Shown in pieces: positions 8,634 to 18,459 of a stretch of DNA of 64,000 bases (position 1 is its first letter; each line of letters opens with the position of its first letter). A model generated the notes under the pieces. It saw only the letters and a program-made list of their open reading frames with translations, was not told the origin of the DNA and ran no database searches. The stretch is from Desulfobulbus propionicus (GTDB lineage: Bacteria; Desulfobacterota; Desulfobulbia; Desulfobulbales; Desulfobulbaceae): assembly GCA_002747135.1 (NCBI GenBank), contig PDTE01000023.1, forward strand, positions 1 to 64,000, read 5' to 3'. A program made the position numbers and the translations under genes.

Positions 8634-11276
8634 ATGACCGGCAAAGAAATAAGAGAGCGTTTTCTACGATATTTTGAAAAAAGAGGGCATACACGAATCA
8701 CATCTGCCTCTCTCGTTCCGCATGACGATCCCACCCTGCTCTTTGTCAACTCCGGGATGGTGCAGTTTAAAAAAGTTTTTATGGGTGAGGAGCAACGTAA
8801 CTATAGCAGGGCTACCTCTGCACAGGCAAGTGTCCGGGCAGGAGGGAAGCATAATGATCTGGAAAACGTGGGGTATACAGCGCGGCATCACACCTTTTTT
8901 GAAATGCTGGGAAATTTTTCCTTCGGGGACTATTTCAAAAAGGAGGCCATTGATTATGCCTGGGAATTTTTGACCGTTGAGCTCGGGTTTGATGCTGCTA
9001 AGTTGTGGGTTACCATTTACGAAGATGACGACGAGGCAGAAGTCTTGTGGGAGAAGGTAGATGGCCTCCTGCCGGGCAGAATAGTCCGCATGGGCGAGGC
9101 CGATAATTTCTGGCAGATGGGGGATACCGGCCCATGTGGCCCCTGTTCCGAGATCCATTTTGATCAGGGGCCTGACGTTGGTTGTGGGCAGGACTGTAAA
9201 CTTGGTTGTGACTGTGACCGTTATCTGGAGTTGTGGAATCTGGTCTTCATGCAGTTCTACCGGGACGAACAAGGCAATATGACGCCTTTGCCTCATCCCT
9301 CCATAGACACCGGTATGGGGCTTGAGCGAGTAGCCGCAGTCTTGCAGGGTAAATTCAATAATTATGACTGCGATCTGTTCACTGAGATAATTGATTTTGT
9401 CGCCGGGCAGGCCGGGAAGAACTATCACGACAATGACCGGGATGACGTTTCCATGCGGGTTATTGCTGATCATGCCAGGGCAACTACCTTTCTGGTTGCC
9501 GATGGAGTGCTGCCAGCAAATGAAGGCCGTGGTTACGTGCTCAGGCGTATCATGCGAAGGGCTATTCGTTATGGGCGTGCGTTGGGACTGGAGTCTTTTT
9601 TTTCCGGGGTATGTGCCCTGGTGACAGAGATAATGAAAGAGGCCTATCCGCACCTTAGCGAAACCAGTGATCTGCTGGCAAAGGTTGTCAGCAATGAGGA
9701 AAGGCGTTTTGGAGAAACGCTGGGCAATGGCCTGCAGATGTTGGACCAGGAGATTAAACGCATAAAGAAAGCCGGGTCGGATTTGCAGCGTATTGATGGT
9801 GCTTTTATGTTCAAGCTCTATGATACCTATGGCTTTCCCATGGATATTGTTCGGGATATTGCCATTGAACGTGGGGTCGATATAGATGAGTATGGCTTCA
9901 ACGAGGCTATGGAACGTCAACGTGAGCAGTCTCGTCAATCCTGGAAGGGCACGGACGTTGCCCACCTGGATGTCGGCGTCATTGACCTGGCTGGCCAGGG
10001 ATGTCATGCATATTTTACTGGATACCACAGTTTTGAAGAGGACTCAGTGGTTGCTGGCATCATTGACAGCGAGGGAAAGCTGGTGGAACATGCAGGCGAA
10101 GGTGGTAAGCTGAGCGTCTTCTGCCTCCAGACTCCTTTTTACGCAGAATCTGGCGGGCAGACCGGGGATAAAGGGAGTATCAGCTGGCAAGATGGTCTTT
10201 TTGAGGTGCAGAGCACCGCTGCACCGGTAGACGGGCTGATCTTACACGAGGGGATGCTCGTCAAGGGTCAGCTCCATAAGGGGCAACAGGTGCATCTGCA
10301 GGTTGATGTACGACGAAGAGAGACTGAGCTTAATCATACTGCGACACACCTTCTGCACGCAGCGCTGAAACTGGTGCTGGGTGAGCATGTGAAGCAGGCA
10401 GGTTCTGCGGTTGATGACCAGCGACTTCGTTTTGATTTTACTCATTTTTCACCGGTCACCCATGAAGAGCGGGTTAAAATAGAGCAGATTGTTAATGCGG
10501 AAATCCGGAAAAATACGCCGGTTATCACGGCGTTACTTGATCGGGATCAGGCCATTGAAGAGGGTGCGACCGCACTTTTTGGGGAAAAATATGGGGATAC
10601 CGTACGAGTGGTTTCTGTTGCCGATTTCAGTAAGGAACTCTGTGGAGGTACCCACACAGGGGCGACCGGGAATATCGGCTTGTTCAAAATAGTCACTGAG
10701 ACTGGTATTGCTGCGGGGATAAGGCGTATTGAGGCTGTAACCGGCGAGGGGGCATTGGAGTGGCTGCATCAACTCGAGCAGCAGACCCTTGAGATCAGTG
10801 AGGTGGTTGGTGGTTCGCTAGGCAGTGCGGTTGATAAAATTATCACGTTGCAGAAACGTCAGAAAGACCTGGAAAAAGAACTGGCCGCGCTCAATGCCTC
10901 CATGGCGATTGCAAATCTTGATGAGATCCTGGCCTCTGGCGTATATGTGAAAGAAATGAAGGTGGTTAGTGCCAGGGTGCAGCTGGATTCACCTAAAACC
11001 CTGCGCGAGATAGGTGATAAGGTTCGTGACCGGCTTGATTCAGGTATAGCGGTTCTTGGCGGTGAACATGGCGGCAAGGCAGCCTTACTGGCGCTGGTAA
11101 GTAAGGATTTAACCGGACAGATAAAGGCAGGAGATATTGTCAACAGGGTGGCAGCGCTTGTGGGAGGAAAGGGCGGAGGTCGACCGGACATGGCGCAGGC
11201 CGGTGGCAATATGCCGGACAAGCTGGACGAAGCTCTGGCAAAGGTTGCCGAAATTACTGAAGAACTGCTTTCTTAA
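8634..11276 (+). CDS. alaS: Alanyl-tRNA synthetase
   Basis: Charges tRNA-Ala. The class II catalytic core starts with GKEIRERFLRYFEKRGH and SASLVPHDDPTLLF. The editing domain has the zinc-binding HTATHLLH and CGGTHTGATGNIG motifs, followed by a coiled coil and the C-terminal glycine-rich domain GGKGGGRPDMAQAGG. I place the start at the ATG at 8634, giving 880 residues. An in-frame TTG at 8592 would add 14 residues partly encoded by the repeat end and is unlikely. No clear Shine-Dalgarno sequence precedes 8634. Confidence 0.95.
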   Translation: MTGKEIRERFLRYFEKRGHTRITSASLVPHDDPTLLFVNSGMVQFKKVFMGEEQRNYSRATSAQASVRAGGKHNDLENVGYTARHHTFFEMLGNFSFGDYFKKEAIDYAWEFLTVELGFDAAKLWVTIYEDDDEAEVLWEKVDGLLPGRIVRMGEADNFWQMGDTGPCGPCSEIHFDQGPDVGCGQDCKLGCDCDRYLELWNLVFMQFYRDEQGNMTPLPHPSIDTGMGLERVAAVLQGKFNNYDCDLFTEIIDFVAGQAGKNYHDNDRDDVSMRVIADHARATTFLVADGVLPANEGRGYVLRRIMRRAIRYGRALGLESFFSGVCALVTEIMKEAYPHLSETSDLLAKVVSNEERRFGETLGNGLQMLDQEIKRIKKAGSDLQRIDGAFMFKLYDTYGFPMDIVRDIAIERGVDIDEYGFNEAMERQREQSRQSWKGTDVAHLDVGVIDLAGQGCHAYFTGYHSFEEDSVVAGIIDSEGKLVEHAGEGGKLSVFCLQTPFYAESGGQTGDKGSISWQDGLFEVQSTAAPVDGLILHEGMLVKGQLHKGQQVHLQVDVRRRETELNHTATHLLHAALKLVLGEHVKQAGSAVDDQRLRFDFTHFSPVTHEERVKIEQIVNAEIRKNTPVITALLDRDQAIEEGATALFGEKYGDTVRVVSVADFSKELCGGTHTGATGNIGLFKIVTETGIAAGIRRIEAVTGEGALEWLHQLEQQTLEISEVVGGSLGSAVDKIITLQKRQKDLEKELAALNASMAIANLDEILASGVYVKEMKVVSARVQLDSPKTLREIGDKVRDRLDSGIAVLGGEHGGKAALLALVSKDLTGQIKAGDIVNRVAALVGGKGGGRPDMAQAGGNMPDKLDEALAKVAEITEELLS

Positions 11277-11341
11277 GCTTAATTGGCTCTTCAGGAAACA
11301 TCATTTTTTATGGCCTAACCAGCATGGCAGGCTCAGGTTTG

Positions 11342-11428
11342 CCAGCTACAAATGAACCATGAAAGCTCGTCATTTCGGCAAGGGATAGGTAGCTCTTCTC
11401 TTGAGAGACTTTCGGATAAAAAAGACCT
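11342..11428 (+). repeat. Family D repeat, copy 1
   Basis: Sequence with AACCATGAAAGCTCG, ATTTCGGCAAG and GAGAGACTTTC that recurs at 26918 and, more degenerately, at 27026. GAAAGCTC can pair with GAGAGACTTTC to form a hairpin. It abuts a family B element. Confidence 0.75.
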
Positions 11429-11562
11429 GTAACTGATCACGGGCACTTCATCCTTGCGCGATCACTTTCCCGTAATACGCCTGTACACGCAAGCCACCCG
11501 TGACCAATTACACGTCAGCAGCAGAGAAATAACGGGGAAGTGCAGGCCCCGTGCCTGGTTAC
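11429..11562 (+). repeat. Family B repeat, full copy
   Basis: 134-bp element with imperfect inverted ends: GTAACTGATCACGGGC on the left and GGCCCCGTGCCTGGTTAC on the right. An internal CCGTGACCAATTAC repeats the end motif about two thirds of the way in. It aligns along its whole length, in opposite orientation, with the copy at 51940-52096. Confidence 0.85.
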
Positions 11563-11610
11563 AAGGAAGTAGAGACCCAGAGGCCGGTATGCCTGTCCTC
11601 TTTTTATATT

Positions 11611-12858
11611 ATGCAAGAATCAGAATCACAGCGTATAGTTATAACAGGGGTTGGCCTGACCGCGCCTGGTGCTTCCTCACTTGAGGAATTCAGAGAAAAT
11701 CTGCTTGCAGGTAAAAGTGGCGTCAGTTCACTTGATCTTCGCTATATGGGAGTGCAGCCTGCAGGTATTTGTAGTTTTCCAGAAACAAGGTATAGAAAAA
11801 AGCGCGACAACAAACGGGGAACCCGTGCAGGGTGCATCAGCGTTTACTGTGCTAATGAGGCACTGGGTGATGCTGGTATTACCTTTACAGAGTATGAAAA
11901 AGGCAAAACCGGCGTATACCTTGGTCTAACAGAGCATGGTACTGTTGAGACCGAAAACGAGGTCTACAATATCAGTAGATATGAATATAATGTAGCCTAC
12001 TGGACTCATCATCATAACCCCAGGACGGTTATGAATAATCCGGCCGGTGAAATTACCATGAACCTGGGACTAACCGGTCCGCACTACACTATCGGCGCGG
12101 CCTGCGCCGCAGGAAATGCCGCGTTGATTCAGGGATTACAGATGCTGCGTCTGGGAGAAGTGGATCTGGCACTGTGCGGCGGGGTTTCAGAGTGTACAGG
12201 CTCATTCGGCATTTTTGCCAGCTTTCGCTCGCAGGGAGCTCTTGCCCAGCATCCTGTGCCAGAAAAGGCGAGTCGGCCTTTTGATATGCACAGAAATGGT
12301 ATAGTCGTCTCTGAAGGAGGCTGTGTCTTCACCTTGGAACGGCTGGACAGAGCACTTGCCCGAGGGGCAAAAATTTATGGTGAACTGGCTGGTTACGCTA
12401 TGAACTCCGATGCCAGGGATTTTGTTCTTCCTTATGGGCCAAGACAAAAGCAGTGCATGGAGATGGCACTTCATCGCGCCAACATGGAACCATACGACAT
12501 CTCACTGATCAACACCCATGCCACCGGTACCCGGCAGGGGGATCAGGAAGAGTGTGCTGCTATCCGTGACACCTTTGCCGGATGCGACAAGACATATATT
12601 AATAATACCAAGTCCAGTATCGGGCACGCCATGGGAGCTGCCGGTGTACTTGAACTGGCCGGTAATCTTCCCGCCTTCACAGATAATTATGTCCACCCTA
12701 CCATTAATCTGGAGGAGCTGGATCCTGCCTGTGCCTTAAACAATCTGGTGATCAATGAGCCCCGTGAACTTGGGAGTGTTGATACCATCCTCAATAACTC
12801 TTTTGGTATGCTGGGGATAAATTCAGTAGTTATTGTCAAGAGATTTATGGCAAAATAA
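11611..12858 (+). CDS. Beta-ketoacyl-ACP synthase (FabF-like)
   Basis: Elongating condensing enzyme that extends an acyl chain by two carbons from malonyl-ACP. It carries the full Cys-His-His triad: Cys165 in IGAACAAGNA, His303 in NTHATGTRQGD and His339 in TKSSIGHAMGAAG. The ATG at 11611 gives 415 residues, the family length. An upstream in-frame start at 11551 would add 20 residues derived from flanking repeat DNA. It opens a cluster with ACP, two FAD enzymes, ketoreductase, dehydratase and enoyl reductase. No partner chain-length factor is adjacent, so it probably works as a homodimer. Chain length is not predictable. Confidence 0.9.
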   Translation: MQESESQRIVITGVGLTAPGASSLEEFRENLLAGKSGVSSLDLRYMGVQPAGICSFPETRYRKKRDNKRGTRAGCISVYCANEALGDAGITFTEYEKGKTGVYLGLTEHGTVETENEVYNISRYEYNVAYWTHHHNPRTVMNNPAGEITMNLGLTGPHYTIGAACAAGNAALIQGLQMLRLGEVDLALCGGVSECTGSFGIFASFRSQGALAQHPVPEKASRPFDMHRNGIVVSEGGCVFTLERLDRALARGAKIYGELAGYAMNSDARDFVLPYGPRQKQCMEMALHRANMEPYDISLINTHATGTRQGDQEECAAIRDTFAGCDKTYINNTKSSIGHAMGAAGVLELAGNLPAFTDNYVHPTINLEELDPACALNNLVINEPRELGSVDTILNNSFGMLGINSVVIVKRFMAK

Positions 12859-12899
12859 TAGCTTCTATGGTAAGTCGTTTGCTTTTATTTACAACTTGT

Positions 12900-13056
12900 G
12901 TAACTGCTTTTATATCACCTGCCTTCGGGTAAGCGCGACTGGCCGCATAAAGGGGCTGTGGCGGCCAATCTCGCTTGCCTGAATCTGGGTAACTGAAAGC
13001 AGTTACAGGCGTAAAGCAAGTGAAACCAGGGTGATGCCTGCCTTGTGAGTAGTGAC
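12900..13056 (+). repeat. Family A repeat, copy 3
   Basis: 157-bp copy, GTAACTGCTTTTATATCACC to GTGAGTAGTGAC. The core reads CCGCATAAAGGGGCTGTGGC. It separates the ketosynthase from the ACP gene, so if the cluster is one transcript this repeat is transcribed inside it. Confidence 0.88.
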
Positions 13057-13138
13057 GTAGAATCAAGAGCTTATATGGTCTGTGCGTAGTTGTTAACTTG
13101 TCATAATAAACCAGAGTGTTTGATAAAAGGAAAGAAGT

Positions 13139-13390
13139 ATGACCCGAGACGAAATCAAGGATGTAATTCTTGAAATCATAGAAGATATTGACGAGGAAGC
13201 AGATTTCGATGATCTGGATGCCGACGAACCCTTGCGGGATCAGCTGGATTTGGATTCCATGGATTTTCTTGACATTGTCATGGAACTGAGAAAACGTTAC
13301 CAGATTCAGATTCCAGAGGATGAATATCCAGAGCTTGTCTCGCTCAGCAGCTGTATAAACTATCTGGAGCCAAAACTGGTCGATGTGTAA
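13139..13390 (+). CDS. Acyl carrier protein
   Basis: 83-residue acidic protein with the phosphopantetheine site LDLDSMDFLD (Ser40), helices typical of ACPs, and a strongly acidic first half. It lies between the ketosynthase and the FAD-dependent enzymes, so it is probably the dedicated carrier of this assembly line rather than the housekeeping AcpP, whose site is usually LGADSLDTVE-like. A GGAAAG ribosome site precedes the ATG. Confidence 0.9.
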   Translation: MTRDEIKDVILEIIEDIDEEADFDDLDADEPLRDQLDLDSMDFLDIVMELRKRYQIQIPEDEYPELVSLSSCINYLEPKLVDV

Positions 13391-13398
13391 CGTTTTAT

Positions 13399-13544
13399 GT
13401 ACCTGCTCACAGGGCTGCGCCATCTTGGTTTCACGTGCTTTAAGGTCTGTACCGGCTTTCAGCCCGCCCAAATTCGGGGCAGCTATAGCTTCTCTAGGCG
13501 GCCAGTTGTGATCGCTTGAAGATGGATGGGCCGGGAGCAGGTAC
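13399..13544 (-). repeat. Family A repeat, copy 4
   Basis: 146-bp reverse-oriented, diverged copy. It begins GTACCTGCTCAC and ends GGGAGCAGGTAC, so its two ends are a nearly perfect inverted pair. It starts nine bases after the ACP stop codon. Confidence 0.8.
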
Positions 13545-13614
13545 CTTTTTTATTGTACAGGGCGGCTGGTGAGTAATACCTGAGCCGCTCCAACTCTCCT
13601 TCCCTTTTTCCTGT

Positions 13615-14991
13615 ATGGCTGACTATCAGCTTATCATTATTGGCGGTGGATTATCAGGCATTGCAGCAGGAATCCGCGCAACCCGTTTTGGGCTGAAAAC
13701 CCTTTTGGTGGAGAAACACAATAAACCAGGCGGGTTGAACTCATATTATTTCCGCCAGGGGCGTCTTCTTGAGTCCGGCCTGCATGCCATGACCAATTTT
13801 GCTGTGCCTGGAAATAAAAGAGCGCCGCTCAATCAGCTCTTTCGTCAGCTCAAATTATCGCGTAAAAGTTTTGTGACCCATGAGCAGTATGGCTCGGAAA
13901 TACGTTTCCCTGGCGGCTCGCTTTTTTTTTCCAACGATCCAGAGCAACTGGAAACCCATGTCAGGGAGATGTTTCCTGGCCGCATTGACCGGTTTATTGA
14001 ACTGAAAAAAAAGATAGCCTCTTTTGATCCATTTACTGTTGGTCCCTGGAGATCGTCTCGTCGTTTTTTACGGGAGATCTTGATGGAAGAGCCGCTGGAG
14101 GAGATGCTTCTTTTGCCGCTCATGGTTTATGGTAATGCAGAAGAACATGATATGGAGCTTTCTCAGTTTGTCATCATGTTCCGCTCAATTTTTGAAGAAG
14201 GCTTTTTTCGTCCTGCTGGTACTGTTCGTGACTTTTTAGCGCAGCTTGTCCGGCGTTTCCAGGAAAATGGAGGAGAAATCAGGTACAACAGTGAGGTGGC
14301 TGCTCTCTGCACCAGTGGGCAGCGGGTAGATGGGGTAACATTGGTTGGCGGCAAAAAAATAACTGCTGATAAAGTTATCTCTACCATGGGAATGCCGGCA
14401 ACAATTGAAAGAAGCGGCTGGAACCAGTCCAGGCAGGATTACACTGGCAGGATGAGTTTCATGGAAACCGTTTCTTTTCTGCCGCAAGAGGCTTTTACCA
14501 GTATTGACGCATCACGCACCATACTTTTTTTTAACAGAAAAAACAGGTTTTCTTATAAGCGTCCTTCTGATTTCATTGACTTGTCCTGGGGAGTTATCTG
14601 CTTTCCAGATAATTTTCAAGGTGTTGAAAAAGGCGAATATGGCCAGGTACGAGTAACCTGTGCTGCCAACTACGACCTCTGGAAATTGTCGTCTCCCTCA
14701 TCATATAAGGATAAAAAGGCTAGGTGGAGTGCTGCTGTTATTGAAAACACCGAACAACTGATCGGAAAATACGGGGCATCGGTTGTTTACCAGGACAGTT
14801 TTTCTCCACTGACCATAGAGCGTTTTACCGCAAAGGCTGAAGGAGCGGTGTATGGCAGCCCCGTTAAAGTAAAGGACGGACGTACGCCCTGGGAGAATCT
14901 CTTTATCGCGGGAACAGACCAGGGGTATCTTGGTATAGTCGGAGCCATGCTCAGTGGAGTGACTATGGTGAATCATCACGTTCTGATGTAA
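13615..14991 (+). CDS. CrtI-like FAD-dependent oxidoreductase 1
   Basis: 458-residue protein of the phytoene desaturase/retinol saturase superfamily. The N-terminal FAD-binding motif is IIIGGGLSGIAAGIRAT, followed by VEKHNKPGGL, and the C-terminal FAD contact is ENLFIAGTDQGYLGIVGAM. Members desaturate, saturate or isomerise polyene or acyl chains. No carotenoid synthesis genes (crtB, crtE) are near. Placement between ACP and FabG-like genes suggests that it acts on an ACP-bound or freshly made acyl chain (inference). The next gene, a second member, starts 12 bases later. The start ATG lies at the family N-terminus. Confidence 0.85.
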   Translation: MADYQLIIIGGGLSGIAAGIRATRFGLKTLLVEKHNKPGGLNSYYFRQGRLLESGLHAMTNFAVPGNKRAPLNQLFRQLKLSRKSFVTHEQYGSEIRFPGGSLFFSNDPEQLETHVREMFPGRIDRFIELKKKIASFDPFTVGPWRSSRRFLREILMEEPLEEMLLLPLMVYGNAEEHDMELSQFVIMFRSIFEEGFFRPAGTVRDFLAQLVRRFQENGGEIRYNSEVAALCTSGQRVDGVTLVGGKKITADKVISTMGMPATIERSGWNQSRQDYTGRMSFMETVSFLPQEAFTSIDASRTILFFNRKNRFSYKRPSDFIDLSWGVICFPDNFQGVEKGEYGQVRVTCAANYDLWKLSSPSSYKDKKARWSAAVIENTEQLIGKYGASVVYQDSFSPLTIERFTAKAEGAVYGSPVKVKDGRTPWENLFIAGTDQGYLGIVGAMLSGVTMVNHHVLM

Positions 14992-15003
14992 TATTATTTT
15001 GTT

Positions 15004-16413
15004 ATGAAAGTATTGAGTGGAAAGAAGCTGGAGCAGAACTATGATGTTGCCGTGATTGGTTCGGGGCTCGGCGGCTTGACAAGCGCCAACCGCCTTGCTC
15101 AATCCGGGCATAAAGTGGTTTTGTTTGAACAGCATACCCAGCTGGGTGGACTGGCGACCTGGTTTAAGCGGGGTGGACATATTTTTGACGTTTCCCTGCA
15201 TGGATTTCCCTATGGTATGGTCAAGACCTGTAAAAAATATTGGAGCAGGGCCATACGTGATCGTATTGTCCAGTTACCGGGGATAGTGTTTGATAACCCC
15301 CAGTTTTCCCTGACCACTACCTTCAGCAAAGATGATTTTATCCGTATCCTGACAACCACCTTTAGTGTTGATCCGAAGATGGTACGCGGCTTTTTTCATA
15401 GCGTGGACAATATGAACTTCTATGATGATCAGTCCATGACCACGAGAGAGCTTTTTGAGCAGTATTTCCCAGGCCGCACAGACGTGCATCGTTTGCTTAT
15501 GGAGCCCATTTCCTACGCCAACGGTTCTACCCTTGATGAGCCGGCAATTACCTACGGGATAGTTTTTTCCAATTTCATGAACAGGGGAGTGTTCACCTTT
15601 GAAGGTGGAACTGATACGTTGATATCTCTTATGCAGGAGGAATTGAAGAATAACGGCGTTACCATAAGCACCGGGGCGGAAGTGGAAAGAATTCTGGTGG
15701 AAAAGAACAGGGTGCGGGGGGTTGCTGTTAATGGCAGGGAAATCCTTGCTTCATCCGTGGTTTCCAATGCAGGAGTGACCAACACCATTGATGATTTAAC
15801 TGGCCGGGAGTATTTTTCCCATGAATTCCTGGAGCGATTTGATAAAGTGGAGGTAAATAATTCCAGCTGCCAGGTATACTTTGGTATTCGCAGGGGAGAA
15901 AAAATTGATGATATTGGCGACCTGCTCTTTACCTCCACGGCTAAGGAATATTCAGCCCAAGAAATGCGGAGCATGGAGACAAAAAGTCGCACTTTTTCTG
16001 TGTATTATCCGAAGACCCGTCCGGAAAAGCCCGACTATACCATCGTCGCTTCCATGAACGCAGAGTTTGGTGACTGGGCCAGGTTAAGTGATGCTGATTA
16101 CCTGACCGCCAAAGAAGCCATGATTGAGCGCTGCTATGATGATTTGGAAAAGTATGTGCCAGATATCCGCTCACTGGTTGATACTGTTGAGGCGGCAACA
16201 CCAAAGACCTTTCAGCACTACACCCTGCATACCAAAGGCACGTCCTTTGGCACCAAGTTCGCCGGACTCGATATTTCCCGAACGCTGCATAAAGAGATAC
16301 AGGGGCTTTTTCATGCGGGATCAGTGGGGATTATCATGAGCGGCTGGCTGGGGGCCATTAATTATGGAGTGATTGTTGCCAATGATGTGGATGGGTATGT
16401 GCGGTCACTGTAA
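15004..16413 (+). CDS. CrtI-like FAD-dependent oxidoreductase 2
   Basis: 469-residue paralogue of the preceding gene. It has AVIGSGLGGLTSANRLA near residue 18, VVLFEQHTQLGGLATWF, and a C-terminal HAGSVGIIMSGWLGAINYG that closes the FAD site. Overall similarity to gene 1 is only at the family level, so the two are not a recent duplication and may do different steps (for instance desaturation and isomerisation or reduction). Its start follows the previous stop by 12 bases, and the ketoreductase begins 17 bases after its stop, so the genes form an operon. The substrate is unknown. Confidence 0.85.
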   Translation: MKVLSGKKLEQNYDVAVIGSGLGGLTSANRLAQSGHKVVLFEQHTQLGGLATWFKRGGHIFDVSLHGFPYGMVKTCKKYWSRAIRDRIVQLPGIVFDNPQFSLTTTFSKDDFIRILTTTFSVDPKMVRGFFHSVDNMNFYDDQSMTTRELFEQYFPGRTDVHRLLMEPISYANGSTLDEPAITYGIVFSNFMNRGVFTFEGGTDTLISLMQEELKNNGVTISTGAEVERILVEKNRVRGVAVNGREILASSVVSNAGVTNTIDDLTGREYFSHEFLERFDKVEVNNSSCQVYFGIRRGEKIDDIGDLLFTSTAKEYSAQEMRSMETKSRTFSVYYPKTRPEKPDYTIVASMNAEFGDWARLSDADYLTAKEAMIERCYDDLEKYVPDIRSLVDTVEAATPKTFQHYTLHTKGTSFGTKFAGLDISRTLHKEIQGLFHAGSVGIIMSGWLGAINYGVIVANDVDGYVRSL

Positions 16414-16430
16414 TGATGAGCAAATGAAAA

Positions 16431-17171
16431 ATGAATGAATTTATTAAAAAAAAGGCCATCGTCACCGGGGCAACCCGTGGTATAGGCAAGGCAATAACCG
16501 ACGCCCTGCTCCGGGAAGGGGCACTGGTTATTGGTCTGTATGGCGGCAATGACGCTGCAGCAGAACAATGTGCTCAGGAGTGGAAGGATTTTGCCGACAG
16601 GCTTGAGCTGTTCAAGCTGGATGTAAGCGATTATCCAGCTGTTGAAAAGATGCTGGCTGATATTGAAGCCCGTTATGACACCCTGGATATCCTGGTCAAC
16701 AACGCTGGTATACGACGGGACAGCGTCCTGGCCATGATGAGGGAGCAGGACTGGCGCCGCGTGCTTGAGGTGAATTTGACCGGAGGCTATAACATGTCCA
16801 GATGCGCCTTGCCGCTTATGCTCAAACAGAAATACGGAAGAATTATTTTTATCACTTCACCCATGGGGCATCTTGGTTTTGCCGGACAGAGTAATTACGC
16901 TGCGTCTAAGGCCGGCCAGATCGGTTTGATGAAATCGCTTGCCAGGGAGGTGGGAAAACGAAAAATAACGGTTAATTGTGTCTCTCCTGGGTTTATTGCC
17001 ACGGACTTTATTGAAGATCTCCCGGAAACACAGGTTAAGGAGTATAAAAAAATGGTCCCGCAGCGCCGTTTCGGTAAACCGGAAGAGGTAGCTGAAGCGG
17101 TGCTTTTTCTCGCAGGTGACAGGGCTGCTTATATCAGTGGTGCCGTGCTGGAAGTAACTGGAGGACTGTAA
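16431..17171 (+). CDS. 3-oxoacyl-ACP reductase (FabG-like SDR)
   Basis: 246-residue short-chain dehydrogenase that reduces the beta-keto group after condensation, with NADPH. The cofactor motif is TGATRGIGKA (12-21), followed by NNAG and catalytic Ser143, Tyr156 and Lys160 (YAASK). The C-terminal AAYISGAVLEVTGGL is typical of FabG. It overlaps the next gene by one base, so the ketoreductase and dehydratase are translationally coupled. Confidence 0.92.
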   Translation: MNEFIKKKAIVTGATRGIGKAITDALLREGALVIGLYGGNDAAAEQCAQEWKDFADRLELFKLDVSDYPAVEKMLADIEARYDTLDILVNNAGIRRDSVLAMMREQDWRRVLEVNLTGGYNMSRCALPLMLKQKYGRIIFITSPMGHLGFAGQSNYAASKAGQIGLMKSLAREVGKRKITVNCVSPGFIATDFIEDLPETQVKEYKKMVPQRRFGKPEEVAEAVLFLAGDRAAYISGAVLEVTGGL

Positions 17172-17629
17172 TGCGTTCCCTTGGGTTAGATTTTATTGCG
17201 TCCCGCATACCCCATCGCCCTCCTTTTTTGTGGCTTGACGAAGTTACAGCTATTGACGGTAACAGTATCAAGGCCGTGAAAACAATTGCGAAAGACCTGG
17301 AGCTGTTTCAAGGACATTATCCTCATTATCCCATTGTTCCCGGGGTAATTCTCTGTGAGGCTGTTTTTCAGGCCGGGGCGGTGTTGATCAGCGATCAGTT
17401 GTCCCGGGAACAGGGAGAGGAGGAAACAGGAGAAGACGGAATCCCGGTACTTACAAGGATAAGCGGTGCTAAATTTAAACGCGAGGTCCGTCCTGGTGAC
17501 ACCATAACCATAGAGGCTGGTCTTGTGGAACGTATGCAGGCGGCCTGGTTCATGAAAGGAAGCGTAAAAGTGAACGACAAGGTGGCTGTTAAAGTTGAGT
17601 TTGCCTGCACCCAAACGAAAGGCAACTAA
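17171..17629 (+). CDS. FabZ-like 3-hydroxyacyl-ACP dehydratase
   Basis: 152-residue hot-dog-fold protein that removes water from the 3-hydroxyacyl-ACP. It has the FabZ active-site pattern FQGHYPHYPIVPG (His49) and GVILCEA (Glu63). The N-terminal IPHRPPFLWLDEV matches the family. It sits between the ketoreductase and the enoyl reductase without gaps. The paired acidic run around residues 77-85 (EQGEEETGED) is an insertion not usual in FabZ. Confidence 0.88.
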   Translation: MRSLGLDFIASRIPHRPPFLWLDEVTAIDGNSIKAVKTIAKDLELFQGHYPHYPIVPGVILCEAVFQAGAVLISDQLSREQGEEETGEDGIPVLTRISGAKFKREVRPGDTITIEAGLVERMQAAWFMKGSVKVNDKVAVKVEFACTQTKGN

Positions 17630-18430
17630 GTGGATTTTCTTGATTTAAACAAGCGGACAATCATCATCTTTGGCCTTGCCAACAAAAGGTCTGTAGCCTG
17701 CAGCATTGGCAAGGTGCTGAAAGGGGAAGGTGCCAGAGTTATTCATGTCGTTCAACGTGAGTCACACAAGAAGGCCGCACAAAAGTTGTTTCCGGAGAGC
17801 CCGGTTTTTCTGTGTGATGTGGAGGACGAGCAGCAGATTATTGCCGTTCGGGATGCCATCCGCGCTTATATTGGTGAAACCAGAGTGGCTGGTATTGTCC
17901 ATTCAATCGCCTTTGCCAACTATTCCGAGGGGTTGAAGCCTTTTCACCAGACATTGAAGAAGGACTTCCTCCAGGCTGTTGATATCAGCTGTTTTTCCCT
18001 GCTTTCCATTGCCAATCATTTTCGCGATCTGCTTGCCAGTGATGGGGCCATGATCACTCTCTCCATTTCAACCACCAGAATGGCAGCAGAGAATTACGGT
18101 TATATGGCTCCGGTCAAGGCTGCGTTGGAGTCCTCGCTCTGTTTTCTCGCCAAAAGCTTTTCCGCCTTTTCTGAAGTGCGTTTCAACGCCGTCTGCGCAG
18201 GCCTGCTCAAGACTTCTGCCTCAGCCGGGATTCCCGGCTATGTTGACAGTTATCTTTATGCAGAAAAGGCAACCCTGCGGAAAAGGAATCTGAATACCAA
18301 TGAGGTCGCTAATACAGCGGCTTTTTTGCTGTCACCCAGGTCTTCAGGAATCAATGGCCAGTGTATTGTGGTTGATGCCGGTATGGGTATGAATTATTTT
18401 GATGCGGAAATTGTCGGAAATGTGGTTTGA
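17630..18430 (+). CDS. FabI-like enoyl-ACP reductase
   Basis: 266-residue SDR of the enoyl-ACP reductase group. The cofactor motif FGLANKRSVACSIGKVL matches the FabI pattern, and the catalytic Tyr-X6-Lys is Tyr156 to Lys163 in NYGYMAPVK. The C-terminal SSGINGQCIVVDAGMGM also fits. The start is a GTG directly after the previous stop. With this gene the cluster has a complete elongation cycle, so it could make saturated chains that the CrtI-like enzymes later desaturate, or keep selected double bonds. Housekeeping FabI is an alternative, but the context favours a dedicated role. Confidence 0.87.
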   Translation: MDFLDLNKRTIIIFGLANKRSVACSIGKVLKGEGARVIHVVQRESHKKAAQKLFPESPVFLCDVEDEQQIIAVRDAIRAYIGETRVAGIVHSIAFANYSEGLKPFHQTLKKDFLQAVDISCFSLLSIANHFRDLLASDGAMITLSISTTRMAAENYGYMAPVKAALESSLCFLAKSFSAFSEVRFNAVCAGLLKTSASAGIPGYVDSYLYAEKATLRKRNLNTNEVANTAAFLLSPRSSGINGQCIVVDAGMGMNYFDAEIVGNVV

Positions 18431-18459
18431 GTTTTTCTGTGAAGAACTATTGGGCAGAC

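Noticed and set aside
8664..10028. Long 454-codon open frame on the minus strand
   Set aside because: It lies wholly inside alaS, and its translation has no family resemblance. It is a shadow frame.
11342..11428. Riboswitch (for example a cyclic-di-GMP type)
   Set aside because: The sequence does not contain the conserved motifs of known classes, and it repeats downstream of alaS and within the atp operon in unrelated contexts.
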